From: Streptomyces griseorubiginosus
GTDB lineage: Bacteria; Actinomycetota; Actinomycetes; Streptomycetales; Streptomycetaceae
Length of the DNA stretch: 64,000 nucleotides
Direction: 5' to 3'
Assembly: GCF_001514195.1 (NCBI RefSeq)
Contig: NZ_KQ948735.1
Coordinates: forward strand, 1,229,413 to 1,293,412
Every line of letters begins with the position of its first letter. Positions within the stretch are counted from its first letter, which is position 1. Made by a program: the position numbers and the translations under genes. This document shows, piece by piece, positions 49,559 through 58,054 of this stretch. A model generated the notes under the pieces. It did not search any database and had not been told where the DNA came from. It worked only from the letters and a program-made list of their open reading frames with translations.

Positions 49559-51315
49559 CCGCCGACAGGGAGCGCCTGAGGCGGGACGCGGAGCGGTTGA
49601 GGCCGGAGGAACTGCGCAGCCACCAGTGGTACGGCACCGAGGGCCAGTTGCGCACCTGGTCGCACAACGCCCGGATGCGGCAGCTCGGTTACGAGGCCGA
49701 GGAGTACCGGGGCCGACCGGTGATCGCCGTCCTCAACACCTGGTCCGACATCAACCCCTGCCACGTCCACCTGCGCGAGCGCGCCGAGGCCGTCAAGCGC
49801 GGGGTGTGGCAGGCGGGCGGCTTCCCGCTGGAGTTCCCGGTCGCCACGCTCTCGGAGACCTACCAGAAGCCCACCCCGATGCTCTACCGCAACCTCCTCG
49901 CCATGGAGACCGAGGAACTGCTGCGGTCGTACCCGATCGACGCGGCGGTGCTGCTCGGGGGCTGCGACAAGTCGACGCCCGCGCTGCTCATGGGCGCGAC
50001 CTCGGCCGACGTACCCTCGATCTTCGTGCCCGCGGGGCCGATGCTGCCGGGCCACTGGCGCGGGGAGACCCTCGGGTCCGGCACCGACATGTGGAAGTAC
50101 TGGGACGAGCACCGCGCGGGCAACCTGACCGACTGCGAACTGCGCGAGCTCCAGGGCGGGTTGGCGCGTTCGCCGGGGCACTGCATGACCATGGGGACCG
50201 CGTCCACGATGACCGCGGCGGCGGAATCCCTTGGCATGACCCTGCCGGGTGCGTCCTCGATCCCGGCCGTCGACTCCGCTCACGAGCGAATGGCGGCCGC
50301 CTCCGGACGCCGGGCCGTGGAACTCGCCTGGACCGGGCTCAAGCCGTCCGCCATCCTCACCCGGGACGCCTTCGAGGACGCCGTCACCACGGTCCTCGGG
50401 CTGGGCGGCTCCACCAACGCGGTCATCCACCTGATCGCCATGGCCGGCCGGGCGGGCGTCGAACTCGGCCTGGACGACTTCGACCGCATCGCCCGCACGG
50501 TCCCGGTACTGGCGAACGTACGGCCCGGCGGACGGACGTACCTCATGGAGGACTTCCACTTCGCCGGCGGTCTGCCCGCCTTCCTCTCCCGGATCACCGA
50601 CCTGCTCCACCTGGACCGCCCGACCGTCAACGGCACCCTGGGGGAGCAGTTGGAGGGTGCGGTCGTGCACGACGACGACGTCATCCGCACCCGGGACAAC
50701 CCGGTCGCGAGCGAGGGCGGGGTGGCCGTCCTGCGCGGCAACCTCTGCCCGGACGGCGCCGTCATCAAGCACATCTCCGCCGAGCCCCACCTGCTCAAGC
50801 ACACCGGACGAGCGGTCGTCTTCGACGACTACAAGTCCATGCAACGCACCATCAACGAACCGGAGCTGGGCATCACCGCCGACAGCGTCCTGGTGCTGCG
50901 CAACTCCGGCCCCAAGGGCGGTCCCGGCATGCCGGAGTACGGCATGCTCCCGATCCCGGACCACCTGCTCAAGCAGGGCGTGCGCGACATGGTCCGCATC
51001 TCCGACGCCCGCATGAGCGGCACGAGCTACGGCGCGTGCGTGCTCCATGTGGCCCCGGAGTCGTACGTGGGCGGCCCGCTGGCCCTCGTGCGGACGGGGG
51101 ACAGCATCACCCTCGACGTAGAGGCACGCACGCTCCAACTCGACGTGTCCGACGAGGAGTTGGAGAGGCGCCGCAAGAACTGGACGCCTCCGCCCACCCG
51201 CTACGAACGAGGCTACGGCGCCCTCTACAACGACCAGATCACGCAGGCGAACACAGGCTGCGACTTCGAGTTCCTGGCCAGGCAAGGCAAGGTCTCAGCC
51301 CCTTACGCAGGGTGA
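49555..51315 (+). CDS. IlvD/Edd-family sugar-acid dehydratase
   Basis: This 586-residue enzyme carries the Fe-S ligands of the family: GGCDKSTPALLMG near residue 140 and GHCMTMGTASTM near 208, plus SGPKGGPGMPEYG. The N-terminus (LRSHQWYGTEGQLRTWSHNA) resembles pentonate/hexonate dehydratases such as L-arabinonate dehydratase rather than IlvD. It should dehydrate an aldonic acid to a 2-keto-3-deoxy acid for the lyase encoded upstream. The likely substrates are L-arabinonate, galactonate or rhamnonate from pectin side chains (inference). Confidence 0.85.
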   Translation: MTADRERLRRDAERLRPEELRSHQWYGTEGQLRTWSHNARMRQLGYEAEEYRGRPVIAVLNTWSDINPCHVHLRERAEAVKRGVWQAGGFPLEFPVATLSETYQKPTPMLYRNLLAMETEELLRSYPIDAAVLLGGCDKSTPALLMGATSADVPSIFVPAGPMLPGHWRGETLGSGTDMWKYWDEHRAGNLTDCELRELQGGLARSPGHCMTMGTASTMTAAAESLGMTLPGASSIPAVDSAHERMAAASGRRAVELAWTGLKPSAILTRDAFEDAVTTVLGLGGSTNAVIHLIAMAGRAGVELGLDDFDRIARTVPVLANVRPGGRTYLMEDFHFAGGLPAFLSRITDLLHLDRPTVNGTLGEQLEGAVVHDDDVIRTRDNPVASEGGVAVLRGNLCPDGAVIKHISAEPHLLKHTGRAVVFDDYKSMQRTINEPELGITADSVLVLRNSGPKGGPGMPEYGMLPIPDHLLKQGVRDMVRISDARMSGTSYGACVLHVAPESYVGGPLALVRTGDSITLDVEARTLQLDVSDEELERRRKNWTPPPTRYERGYGALYNDQITQANTGCDFEFLARQGKVSAPYAG

Positions 51316-51329
51316 CTGAACCCACCTGA

Positions 51330-51360
51330 AGGGGCGCGGGGAACTGCGCGACCAGCCACA
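51330..51360 (-). repeat. Dispersed intergenic element (inverted orientation)
   Basis: AGGGGCGCGGGGAACTGCGC followed by GACCAGCCA matches the complement of the element at 35300. It lies 15 nt after the dehydratase stop and before the importer genes. Confidence 0.75.
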
Positions 51361-51411
51361 GCGAACCCGCACCCGCCGCACAAGCAGCAAGTGGCACCCC
51401 ACGCACAGCGA

Positions 51412-51423
51412 GAAAGCGCTTAC
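51412..51423. promoter_or_regulatory. Operator-like palindrome before the pectin importer
   Basis: GAAAGCGCTTAC has the 8-bp palindromic core AAGCGCTT and lies 43 bp before the first permease ATG. A near-identical site precedes the binding-protein gene (55701). Confidence 0.5.
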
Positions 51424-51465
51424 CGCACCGCGAAAGCAAGCCGCACCCAGAACGGAGACCGTGTC

Positions 51466-52404
51466 ATGGCCCAAGCCGCAGCCGTGGCGAAACCGCCCGC
51501 GCCCCCCCGGCGGCGGCGCCGCACCTCCGCCACGCCCCGCAGGCTGCCGTACCTGCTGATCGCGCCGGCGGCCCTGCTGATGCTGGGCTTCATCGCCTAC
51601 CCCGTCATCAGCGTCTTCTACTACAGCCTCCAGAACTACAACCCCACCAAGCCGTGGCGGAACGGCTACGCGGGCTTCGACAACTTCGTCCAGATCTTCA
51701 CCAAGGACCCGCAGTTCTGGGACACGTTGACCTTCAGCGCCAAGTGGGTCTTCGTCGAGGTAGGGCTCCAGCTGCTGTTCGGCCTCGCGCTCGCGCTGAT
51801 CGTCAACCAGACGTTCGTGGGCCGGGGGCTGGGCCGCGCACTCGTCTTCTCGCCCTGGGCCGTCTCCGGCGTGCTGACCTCCGCGATCTGGGTGCTGCTC
51901 TACAACTCCCAGACGGGCATCACCCGTTACCTCGCCGACATGGGCATCGGCTCCTACGGCACCAGCTGGCTGTCGGACACCTCCACCGTGTTCTCTGCGG
52001 CGGTCGTCGCCGACCTGTGGCGCGGGGTGCCCTTCTTCGCGATCCTCATCCTCGCCGACCTCCAGTCCGTCTCGAAGGACCTGTACGAGGCCGCCGAGGT
52101 CGACGGCGCCAGCAAGATCAAGCAGTTCTGGCACATCACGCTGCCGCACCTGAAGGACGCGATCATCCTGTCCACGCTGCTGCGCGCGGTGTGGGAGTTC
52201 AACAACGTCGACCTGCTGTACACACTGACCGGCGGCGGGCCCGCGGGGGAGACGACCACCCTCCCCCTCTACATCGCCAACACCAGCGTCGACGCCCACA
52301 ACTTCGGCTACGCGTCCGCCCTCACCACGGTCGCGTTCGTGATCCTGCTCTTCTGCTCGATGGTCTACCTGCGGCTGAGCAAGTTCGGAGGCGGTTCCAA
52401 GTGA
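51466..52404 (+). CDS. CUT1 ABC transporter permease (MalF-type, pectin locus)
   Basis: This 312-residue protein has six membrane helices after a basic N-terminus and the EAA loop LYEAAEVDGASKIKQFWHIT. It forms the importer channel with the next gene, which it overlaps by 4 bp. The surrounding pectinolytic genes point to oligogalacturonides or rhamnogalacturonan oligomers as cargo (inference). There is no ATPase gene nearby. Confidence 0.88.
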   Translation: MAQAAAVAKPPAPPRRRRRTSATPRRLPYLLIAPAALLMLGFIAYPVISVFYYSLQNYNPTKPWRNGYAGFDNFVQIFTKDPQFWDTLTFSAKWVFVEVGLQLLFGLALALIVNQTFVGRGLGRALVFSPWAVSGVLTSAIWVLLYNSQTGITRYLADMGIGSYGTSWLSDTSTVFSAAVVADLWRGVPFFAILILADLQSVSKDLYEAAEVDGASKIKQFWHITLPHLKDAIILSTLLRAVWEFNNVDLLYTLTGGGPAGETTTLPLYIANTSVDAHNFGYASALTTVAFVILLFCSMVYLRLSKFGGGSK

Positions 52405-53297
52405 TCACCAAGGAGGCCACGAAGGTCGCGCCCGCCCCCGTGCCGCAGCCACCGGAGGCGACCCGTCCGGTGAAGCACCGCCGCGCCTGGGACGAGGTGC
52501 CCCGCTGGCAGATCTACACACCCCTGTCGATCTACCTCGTCTTCACCCTGATCCCCTTCTACTGGATCCTGCTGTTCGCGCTGCGCCCGGCCGGCTCCAC
52601 CTCGCTGGTGCCCTGGCCGATCACCTTCGACCACTTCGAGAAGGTGTGGACGCAGCGGTCCTTCGGCACCTACTTCGAGAACAGCGTCTACGTCGGTCTC
52701 GCGACCCTGGTGATGACGACACTGGTCGCCCTGGCCGGCGGCTACGCCCTCGCCCGCTTCGACTTCAAGATCAAGAACGCGTTCATGCTGGCTCTGCTGT
52801 GCTCCCAGTTCGTGCCGGGCGCGCTGCTCCTGGTACCGCTGTTCGAGATCTTCGCCGAGCTGAAGATGATCAACTCGCTGGGCAGCGTCATCATCGCCGA
52901 GACGGTGTTCCAGCTGCCCCTGTCGATGATCCTGATCAGCAACTTCATCAAGAACGTGCCGTACTCCCTGGAGGAGGCGGCGTGGGTGGACGGCTGCAAC
53001 CGGATGACGGCGTTCAGGATCGTCGTGCTGCCGCTGCTCAGGCCGGGGCTGATCGCCGTCGGTTCCTTCGCCTTCGTGCACTCCTGGAACCACTTCCTGT
53101 TCGCCCTGATGTTCCTCAACAACCAGGACAAGCAGACGATCCCGGTCGGGCTCAACACCCTGATGAGCGCCGACAGCGTCGACCTCGGCGCGCTGGCCGC
53201 CGGCGGCATCATCGCCGCGGTCCCCGTGGTGATCGTCTTCGCCTTCATCCAGAAGTGGCTGATCACGGGCTTCAGCGCGGGGGCGGTGAAGGGATGA
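52401..53297 (+). CDS. CUT1 ABC transporter permease (MalG-type, pectin locus)
   Basis: This 298-residue protein has six membrane helices and the EAA loop LEEAAWVDGCNRMTAFRIVV. The GTG start overlaps the MalF-type gene by 4 bp. Together with the binding protein at 55783, separated by three genes, it makes a complete importer apart from the shared ATPase. Confidence 0.88.
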   Translation: MITKEATKVAPAPVPQPPEATRPVKHRRAWDEVPRWQIYTPLSIYLVFTLIPFYWILLFALRPAGSTSLVPWPITFDHFEKVWTQRSFGTYFENSVYVGLATLVMTTLVALAGGYALARFDFKIKNAFMLALLCSQFVPGALLLVPLFEIFAELKMINSLGSVIIAETVFQLPLSMILISNFIKNVPYSLEEAAWVDGCNRMTAFRIVVLPLLRPGLIAVGSFAFVHSWNHFLFALMFLNNQDKQTIPVGLNTLMSADSVDLGALAAGGIIAAVPVVIVFAFIQKWLITGFSAGAVKG

Positions 53298-53578
53298 GAC
53301 TCCGTCGGATCGCGGTGACAGGCGTGGTGCTGGGCCTGCTGGGCTTCGTCGTCCGGGCCGAGGGGCGTGCGGTGGGGCGTGTGCTGCTCGGCAGGGGCCC
53401 CGCGGGGATGTCCTCGGCGCCGGGTGCGGGGAGCGGACGGCGCTCGACCCACGGGGGCGTGGACCACGTGACCCCGGCTGACGGCGGCCGGACGCCTACC
53501 CTGCACACAAAGATCGACAGTGCAGCGGCGGCCGACCGACAGCCGGCACGCGGCGCGGGCGCAGGGAGGATGCCATGA
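53294..53578 (+). CDS. Small basic hypothetical protein (94 residues), doubtful
   Basis: The frame overlaps the permease stop (ATGA) and the next start (ATGA). The first 22 residues (MRLRRIAVTGVVLGLLGFVV) could be a membrane anchor or signal; the rest is Gly/Ala/Arg-rich with no recognisable motif. The double coupling favours a gene, but the composition also suits a spacer holding a promoter for the oxidoreductase. Confidence 0.35.
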   Translation: MRLRRIAVTGVVLGLLGFVVRAEGRAVGRVLLGRGPAGMSSAPGAGSGRRSTHGGVDHVTPADGGRTPTLHTKIDSAAAADRQPARGAGAGRMP

Positions 53579-54768
53579 ACACCGACGACACCACCACGAA
53601 CACCGAAGCCGTCACCGGCACCGTGGACATCGTCCTGGCGGGCGCGCGCGGCCATGGCCGTTGGCACCTGGAGAACATCCGCCGGCTCCAGGACAAGGGG
53701 ATCGTACGACTGGCGGGGATCTGCGAGCTGACCCCGCTGACCGCCGAGGAGATCCCCGAGGGCCTCGGCACGCCCGAGCAGTCCGCCGACTTCGGCGCGC
53801 TCCTCGATGCCACCGGCGCCCGGATCGCCGTGATCTGCACACCGATCCCGACCCACACCGACCTGGCGCTCGCGGCGGCCGAGCGGGGCGTGCACGTCCT
53901 GCTGGAGAAGCCCCCGGCGCCGTCGTACGCCGAGTTCCGCCGTATGGCCGACGGGGTCGCCGGCGCCGGGATCGCCTGCCAGATCGGCTTCCAGTCGCTG
54001 GGCTCGCACGCCGTGCCCGCGATCCGCAGGCTGATCGAGGAGGGCGCGATCGGCGAGCTGACCGGGATCGGCGGTGCCGGAGCCTGGGCCCGCGCCGAGT
54101 CGTACTACCGGCGTGCGCCCTGGGCGGGCAAGCGGCGGATGAACGGCGTCGACGTGATCGACGGCGCCCTGACCAACCCCCTCGCGCACGCCGTCGCCAC
54201 CGCGCTCGCCCTCGCCGACGCGAGCCGCGCCGAGGACGTCACCCGCATCGAGACCGAACTCCAGCGCGCCAACGACATCGAGTCCGACGACACCTCCTGC
54301 GTCCGCGTCACCACGGCGAGCGGCCTCAGGGTGACCGTCGCCGTGACCCTGTGCGCCGAGAACCCCGGCGATCCGTACGTCGTCGTGCACGGCGACCGCG
54401 GCCGGATCACCTACTGGTACAAGCAGGACCGGGTGCTCCTCCAGCGGGCCGGGCACGGCCCCGAGGAGTACGAGTACGGCAGCACCGACCTGCTGGAGAA
54501 CCTCGTGGGCCACCTCACCGACGGCGACGAGCTGCTGGTCGCCCCGGAGGCGACGGGTGCCTTCATGAAGGTCGTCGAGGCGATCCGGCTGGCCCCCGAC
54601 CCCGCCCCGCTGCCGGCGTCCGCCTGGCGGCTGCTGCCGGACGAGGAACGCCGGGTCGTCCCCGGCATCGACGGGCTCGTGGCCGCCGCGGCGGACACCC
54701 TCGCCCTGTACTCCGAGCTCGGCGCCGACTGGGCCCGGCCGCACGAAGCGAACGAGGTGAGTCCATGA
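53575..54768 (+). CDS. Gfo/Idh/MocA-family oxidoreductase
   Basis: This 397-residue protein has an N-terminal Rossmann domain (DIVLAGARGHGRWHLENIRR), the family lysine in VHVLLEKPPAPSYAEF, and a C-terminal alpha/beta substrate domain. Members oxidise or reduce sugars and sugar acids with NAD(P). It overlaps the DUF6807 gene by 4 bp, a pairing often seen in plant-polysaccharide clusters. The exact substrate is unknown. Confidence 0.83.
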   Translation: MNTDDTTTNTEAVTGTVDIVLAGARGHGRWHLENIRRLQDKGIVRLAGICELTPLTAEEIPEGLGTPEQSADFGALLDATGARIAVICTPIPTHTDLALAAAERGVHVLLEKPPAPSYAEFRRMADGVAGAGIACQIGFQSLGSHAVPAIRRLIEEGAIGELTGIGGAGAWARAESYYRRAPWAGKRRMNGVDVIDGALTNPLAHAVATALALADASRAEDVTRIETELQRANDIESDDTSCVRVTTASGLRVTVAVTLCAENPGDPYVVVHGDRGRITYWYKQDRVLLQRAGHGPEEYEYGSTDLLENLVGHLTDGDELLVAPEATGAFMKVVEAIRLAPDPAPLPASAWRLLPDEERRVVPGIDGLVAAAADTLALYSELGADWARPHEANEVSP

Positions 54769-55610
54769 CGCCCCCCGATGCCCCGGTCCTGCGGGTCGCG
54801 GGCCGCCCCGTCGCCCGCTGCGTCACCCGCCCCGAGCTGACCGACCGGCTCTCCCCGCGGCCCTACCTGCACCCCGTCACCACCCTGGCCGGAACGGCGG
54901 TCACCGAACTCGGCCCCGCCGACCACCCCCACCACCTCGGCGTCGGTGTCGCCGTTCCCGACGTCGAGGGGCACAACTTCTGGGGCGGACGCACCTACGT
55001 CCGCGACCAGGGCCCGACCGAGCTCGACAACCACGGCGCCCAGCGCCACACCGCGTTCCCGCTGCGCGACCCGGACGGCTTCGAGGAGGAGCTGCGCTGG
55101 GTCGCCTCCGGAGCCGAGCTGCTGCGCGAGCGCCGTACGGTCTCCACCACCGAACTGACCACGGCGGCCTGGGCGTTGGACTTCACCTTCGCCCTCACCA
55201 ACGTCACCCACGGCCCCCTATCGATCGGCAGCCCGGCCACCAACGGCCGCCCGGGCGCGGCCTACGGCGGCTTCTTCTGGCGGGCCCGCAAGGAGGCCGC
55301 GGCACCCGAGGTGTTCACCGTCGACCGTGAGGGCGAGGACGCGATCCACGGCTCCCGCGCCGACTGGGTCGCCCTGACCGGCAGCACCTGGACCCTCGTC
55401 TTCGCCGGCGCCACCGAGGTGACCCGACGCGATCCCTGGTTCGTGCGCGCCGCCGAATACCCGGGCGTGGGCTCGTCGTTGGCCTCCGAGGCGCGGCTTC
55501 CGGTCCCGCCCGGCGAGACCGTCGTACGCCGGATCGTCACCGTCGTCGCCGACGGACGCCTGCCCCGGCCGGAAGCGGCGGCCCTGGTACGGAAGGCGGT
55601 CGGCCGGTGA
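54765..55610 (+). CDS. DUF6807 (PmoA-like) protein
   Basis: This 281-residue cytoplasmic protein matches the family misleadingly named methane oxygenase PmoA. The histidine-rich block DHPHHLGVGVAVPDVEGHNF and FWGGRTYVRDQGP is its hallmark and could bind a metal. The family is usually found beside Gfo/Idh/MocA oxidoreductases, as here. Function unknown, probably in sugar modification. Confidence 0.78.
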   Translation: MTPPDAPVLRVAGRPVARCVTRPELTDRLSPRPYLHPVTTLAGTAVTELGPADHPHHLGVGVAVPDVEGHNFWGGRTYVRDQGPTELDNHGAQRHTAFPLRDPDGFEEELRWVASGAELLRERRTVSTTELTTAAWALDFTFALTNVTHGPLSIGSPATNGRPGAAYGGFFWRARKEAAAPEVFTVDREGEDAIHGSRADWVALTGSTWTLVFAGATEVTRRDPWFVRAAEYPGVGSSLASEARLPVPPGETVVRRIVTVVADGRLPRPEAAALVRKAVGR

Positions 55611-55700
55611 CCCGACCGACCTCGCACTTCAGGGCCGACCGTCTGTAACGCACCGACTCCGTGAGCCTGTTGAGAGCCGCAATGAAGCAGCACCTTTGCA

Positions 55701-55712
55701 GCAAGCGCTTGC
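55701..55712. promoter_or_regulatory. Operator-like palindrome before the binding-protein gene
   Basis: GCAAGCGCTTGC is a perfect 12-bp palindrome in the 172-bp gap before the solute-binding gene and matches the site at 51412. Confidence 0.6.
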
Positions 55713-55782
55713 CGACTGCCCTCCGACTTCCCCCCACGACGTCACATCTCCGCTGGAATCCGAAGAAGAAGAGAGCCGACCA

Positions 55783-57126
55783 ATGAAGATCAGCATCCTC
55801 AGAAGCAGGCGCGCGGCCCTGGCCGTCGCCCTCGGATCCGTCCTGGCGCTGACCGCCACCGCCTGCGGTGACGACGGCAGCGGGGCCGGCGGCGACAAGG
55901 GCGAGGACGGCAGCGGCAAGGGCAAGATCGTCTTCTGGGACAACAACGGCGGTGTGCGCACCGACATCTGGAAGGAGGTCATCGCCGACTTCCAGAAGGC
56001 CAACCCCGACATCAAGGTCGAGTACGTCGGCATCGCGTCCACCGAGTACCAGTCCAAGGTCGACACCGCCATCCAGGGCGGCGGCCTGCCGGACGTCGGC
56101 GGTGTCGGCGCGGCCATGCTCGCCGGGTTCGCCGCACAGGACGCGCTGGAGCCGCTCGACGACCGGCTCGCCGGGTCCTCGCTCGACGGCAAGCTCAACA
56201 AGGACATGGTGAGCGTGCTGAAGGCGTCCGGCGGCGGGGACGGGACCCTCTACTCGATCCCGACCTCCGCCAACAACGGCGTCCTCTACTACCGGACCGA
56301 CCTGTTCAAGAAGGCCGGCCTGGACGAGCCGACGACCTGGGACACCTTCTACGAGGCCGCGAAGAAGCTCACGAACGCGAAGAAGAACGAGTTCGGTTAC
56401 ACCATCCGCGGCGGTGCCGGTTCCATAGCCCAGGCGCTGGACGCCGCGTACGGGCAGAGCGGGATCACCTCGTTCTGGAACGGCGACAAGACCACGCTCA
56501 ACGACCCGAAGAACGTGGCGGCGCTGGAGAAGTACGCCGCGCTGTACAAGAAGGACACCCCGGCCGCCGACCTCAACAACGACTTCACCAAGATGGTCGC
56601 GCAGTGGGACTCCGGCACGATCGGCATGCTCAACCACAACCTGGGTTCCTACCAGGACCATGTGAAGGCGCTCGGCGTCGACAAGTTCCGGGGCATTCCG
56701 CAGCCCGTCGGTGCCAACGGCAAGCGGGTCCAGGTCTCCAACCCCGTCGACGGGCTCGGGGTGTTCAAGAGCTCGAAGAACAAGGACGCCGCGTGGAAGT
56801 TCATCGAGTTCGCTACTTCGCACGCGGAGAACTCGAAGTTCAACAAGGCGGCCGGGCAGGTGCCGTCGAACAACGACGCCGCGAAGGATGCGTGGATCTC
56901 CGAGGCCGAGCCCACGAAGCTGGCCGCGGCCGCGCTGACCGACGGCTCCACGTCGATCGTCCAGCTGCCGTACTACCTGCCCGACTGGAACACCATCTCC
57001 AAGGCGGACAACGAGCCGAACTTCCAGAAGGTGCTGCTCGGTGACATGAGTGCGAAGGACTTCCTGGACACGATGGCCGAGCAGCTGAACAAGGCGCAGG
57101 CGGAGTGGAAGGAACAGAACGGCTGA
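55783..57126 (+). CDS. Sugar-binding lipoprotein (CUT1, pectin locus)
   Basis: This 447-residue extracellular binding protein has a signal peptide and a C28-type lipobox (ALTATACGDD), a Gly/Asp/Lys linker and a family 1 solute-binding fold (KIVFWDNNGGVRTDIWKEVI, YSIPTSANNGVLYYRTDLFK, AAWKFIEFATSHAENSKF). It delivers oligosaccharides to the permeases at 51466 and 52401. It has its own promoter region with an operator palindrome, so it can be expressed separately and more strongly. Confidence 0.88.
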   Translation: MKISILRSRRAALAVALGSVLALTATACGDDGSGAGGDKGEDGSGKGKIVFWDNNGGVRTDIWKEVIADFQKANPDIKVEYVGIASTEYQSKVDTAIQGGGLPDVGGVGAAMLAGFAAQDALEPLDDRLAGSSLDGKLNKDMVSVLKASGGGDGTLYSIPTSANNGVLYYRTDLFKKAGLDEPTTWDTFYEAAKKLTNAKKNEFGYTIRGGAGSIAQALDAAYGQSGITSFWNGDKTTLNDPKNVAALEKYAALYKKDTPAADLNNDFTKMVAQWDSGTIGMLNHNLGSYQDHVKALGVDKFRGIPQPVGANGKRVQVSNPVDGLGVFKSSKNKDAAWKFIEFATSHAENSKFNKAAGQVPSNNDAAKDAWISEAEPTKLAAAALTDGSTSIVQLPYYLPDWNTISKADNEPNFQKVLLGDMSAKDFLDTMAEQLNKAQAEWKEQNG

Positions 57127-57168
57127 CAACTCGGGGGGATCGCTGTGTGGCCGGCTGCGGGTCTCGTC

Positions 57169-57198
57169 GTGGCTGGTCGCGCAGTTCCCCGCGCCCCT
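57169..57198 (+). repeat. Dispersed intergenic element
   Basis: GTGGCTGGTCGCGCAGTTCC followed by CCGCGCCCCT lies between the binding-protein gene and the acetylesterase gene, ending 23 bp before the latter's start. It is the same element as at 35300. Confidence 0.75.
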
Positions 57199-57221
57199 GA
57201 GGGAAGAAAGGCTGACCTGTA

Positions 57222-58022
57222 ATGGCACTTACTCGTAGACAAGTCACTGTGGCCGCCCTTGCCGCCGCTCCCGTCGCTCTCAGTGCGACCGGCCCGGCCC
57301 AGTCCGCTCCCCGAAGAGCAGGCACCCTTTTCATCGCCGGTGACTCCACCGCCGCCCAGAAATACTCCGACGCCGCTCCCGAGACCGGGTGGGGGATGGC
57401 ACTTCCCTTCTTCCTCCAGCAGGATCTCTCCGTCGCCAACCACGCGGTGAACGGGCGGAGTTCGAAGTCCTTCGTCGACGAGGGACGGCTGGACGCGATC
57501 CTCCGGCTGATCAAGCCCGGGGACTTCCTCCTCGTCCAGTTCGGGCACAACGACGAGAAGTCCGAGGACCCGACCCGGTACACGGAGCCGTGGACGACGT
57601 ACCAGGGCTACCTGCGCCGGTACATCGAGGGCGCCCGCGCGAAGGGTGCCCGGCCCATGCTGGCCACGCCCGTCGAGCGGCGCAGGTTCGACGCTCAGGG
57701 GAACGCCGTCACCAGTCATGGCGAGTATCCGGCCGCCATGCGTGCCCTCGCCCAGGACGAACGCGTCGCCCTGCTCGACATCCAGGCCCTGTCGATCGCG
57801 CTCTGGCAGCGGCTCGGGGTCGAGGAGACCAAGCGGTACTTCAACTGGACCGCGACCGAGCAGGACAACACGCACTTCAACCCGCCCGGCGCCATCGCGG
57901 TGGCCCGTCTGGTCGCCGGAGAACTGCTCCACCGGCGTGTGCTGGCGCCCCGGGACGTGCGCCGGCTCGACGCCGAGATCCCGGAGTCCTGGATCACCTG
58001 GCCCTCGCCGGCCGCGGTCTGA
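57222..58022 (+). CDS. Secreted rhamnogalacturonan acetylesterase (SGNH hydrolase)
   Basis: This 266-residue esterase starts with a Tat-like signal (MALTRRQVTVAALAAAPVAL, cleavage near AQSAP). The SGNH blocks are complete: Ser in FIAGDSTAAQ, Gly in AVNGRSSKSF, Asn in QFGHNDEKSE, and Asp/His in EQDNTHFNPPG. The family removes acetyl groups from rhamnogalacturonan I, exposing it to lyases. It is the first of five consecutive secreted pectin enzymes. Confidence 0.87.
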   Translation: MALTRRQVTVAALAAAPVALSATGPAQSAPRRAGTLFIAGDSTAAQKYSDAAPETGWGMALPFFLQQDLSVANHAVNGRSSKSFVDEGRLDAILRLIKPGDFLLVQFGHNDEKSEDPTRYTEPWTTYQGYLRRYIEGARAKGARPMLATPVERRRFDAQGNAVTSHGEYPAAMRALAQDERVALLDIQALSIALWQRLGVEETKRYFNWTATEQDNTHFNPPGAIAVARLVAGELLHRRVLAPRDVRRLDAEIPESWITWPSPAAV

Positions 58023-58054
58023 ACCTCCCCTTCCTCACAACAGAGAGCCTCATG

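Noticed and set aside
54765..55610. Methane mono-oxygenase subunit from the family name PmoA
   Set aside because: The sequence is soluble with no membrane helices and sits with sugar genes; the name is a known misnomer.
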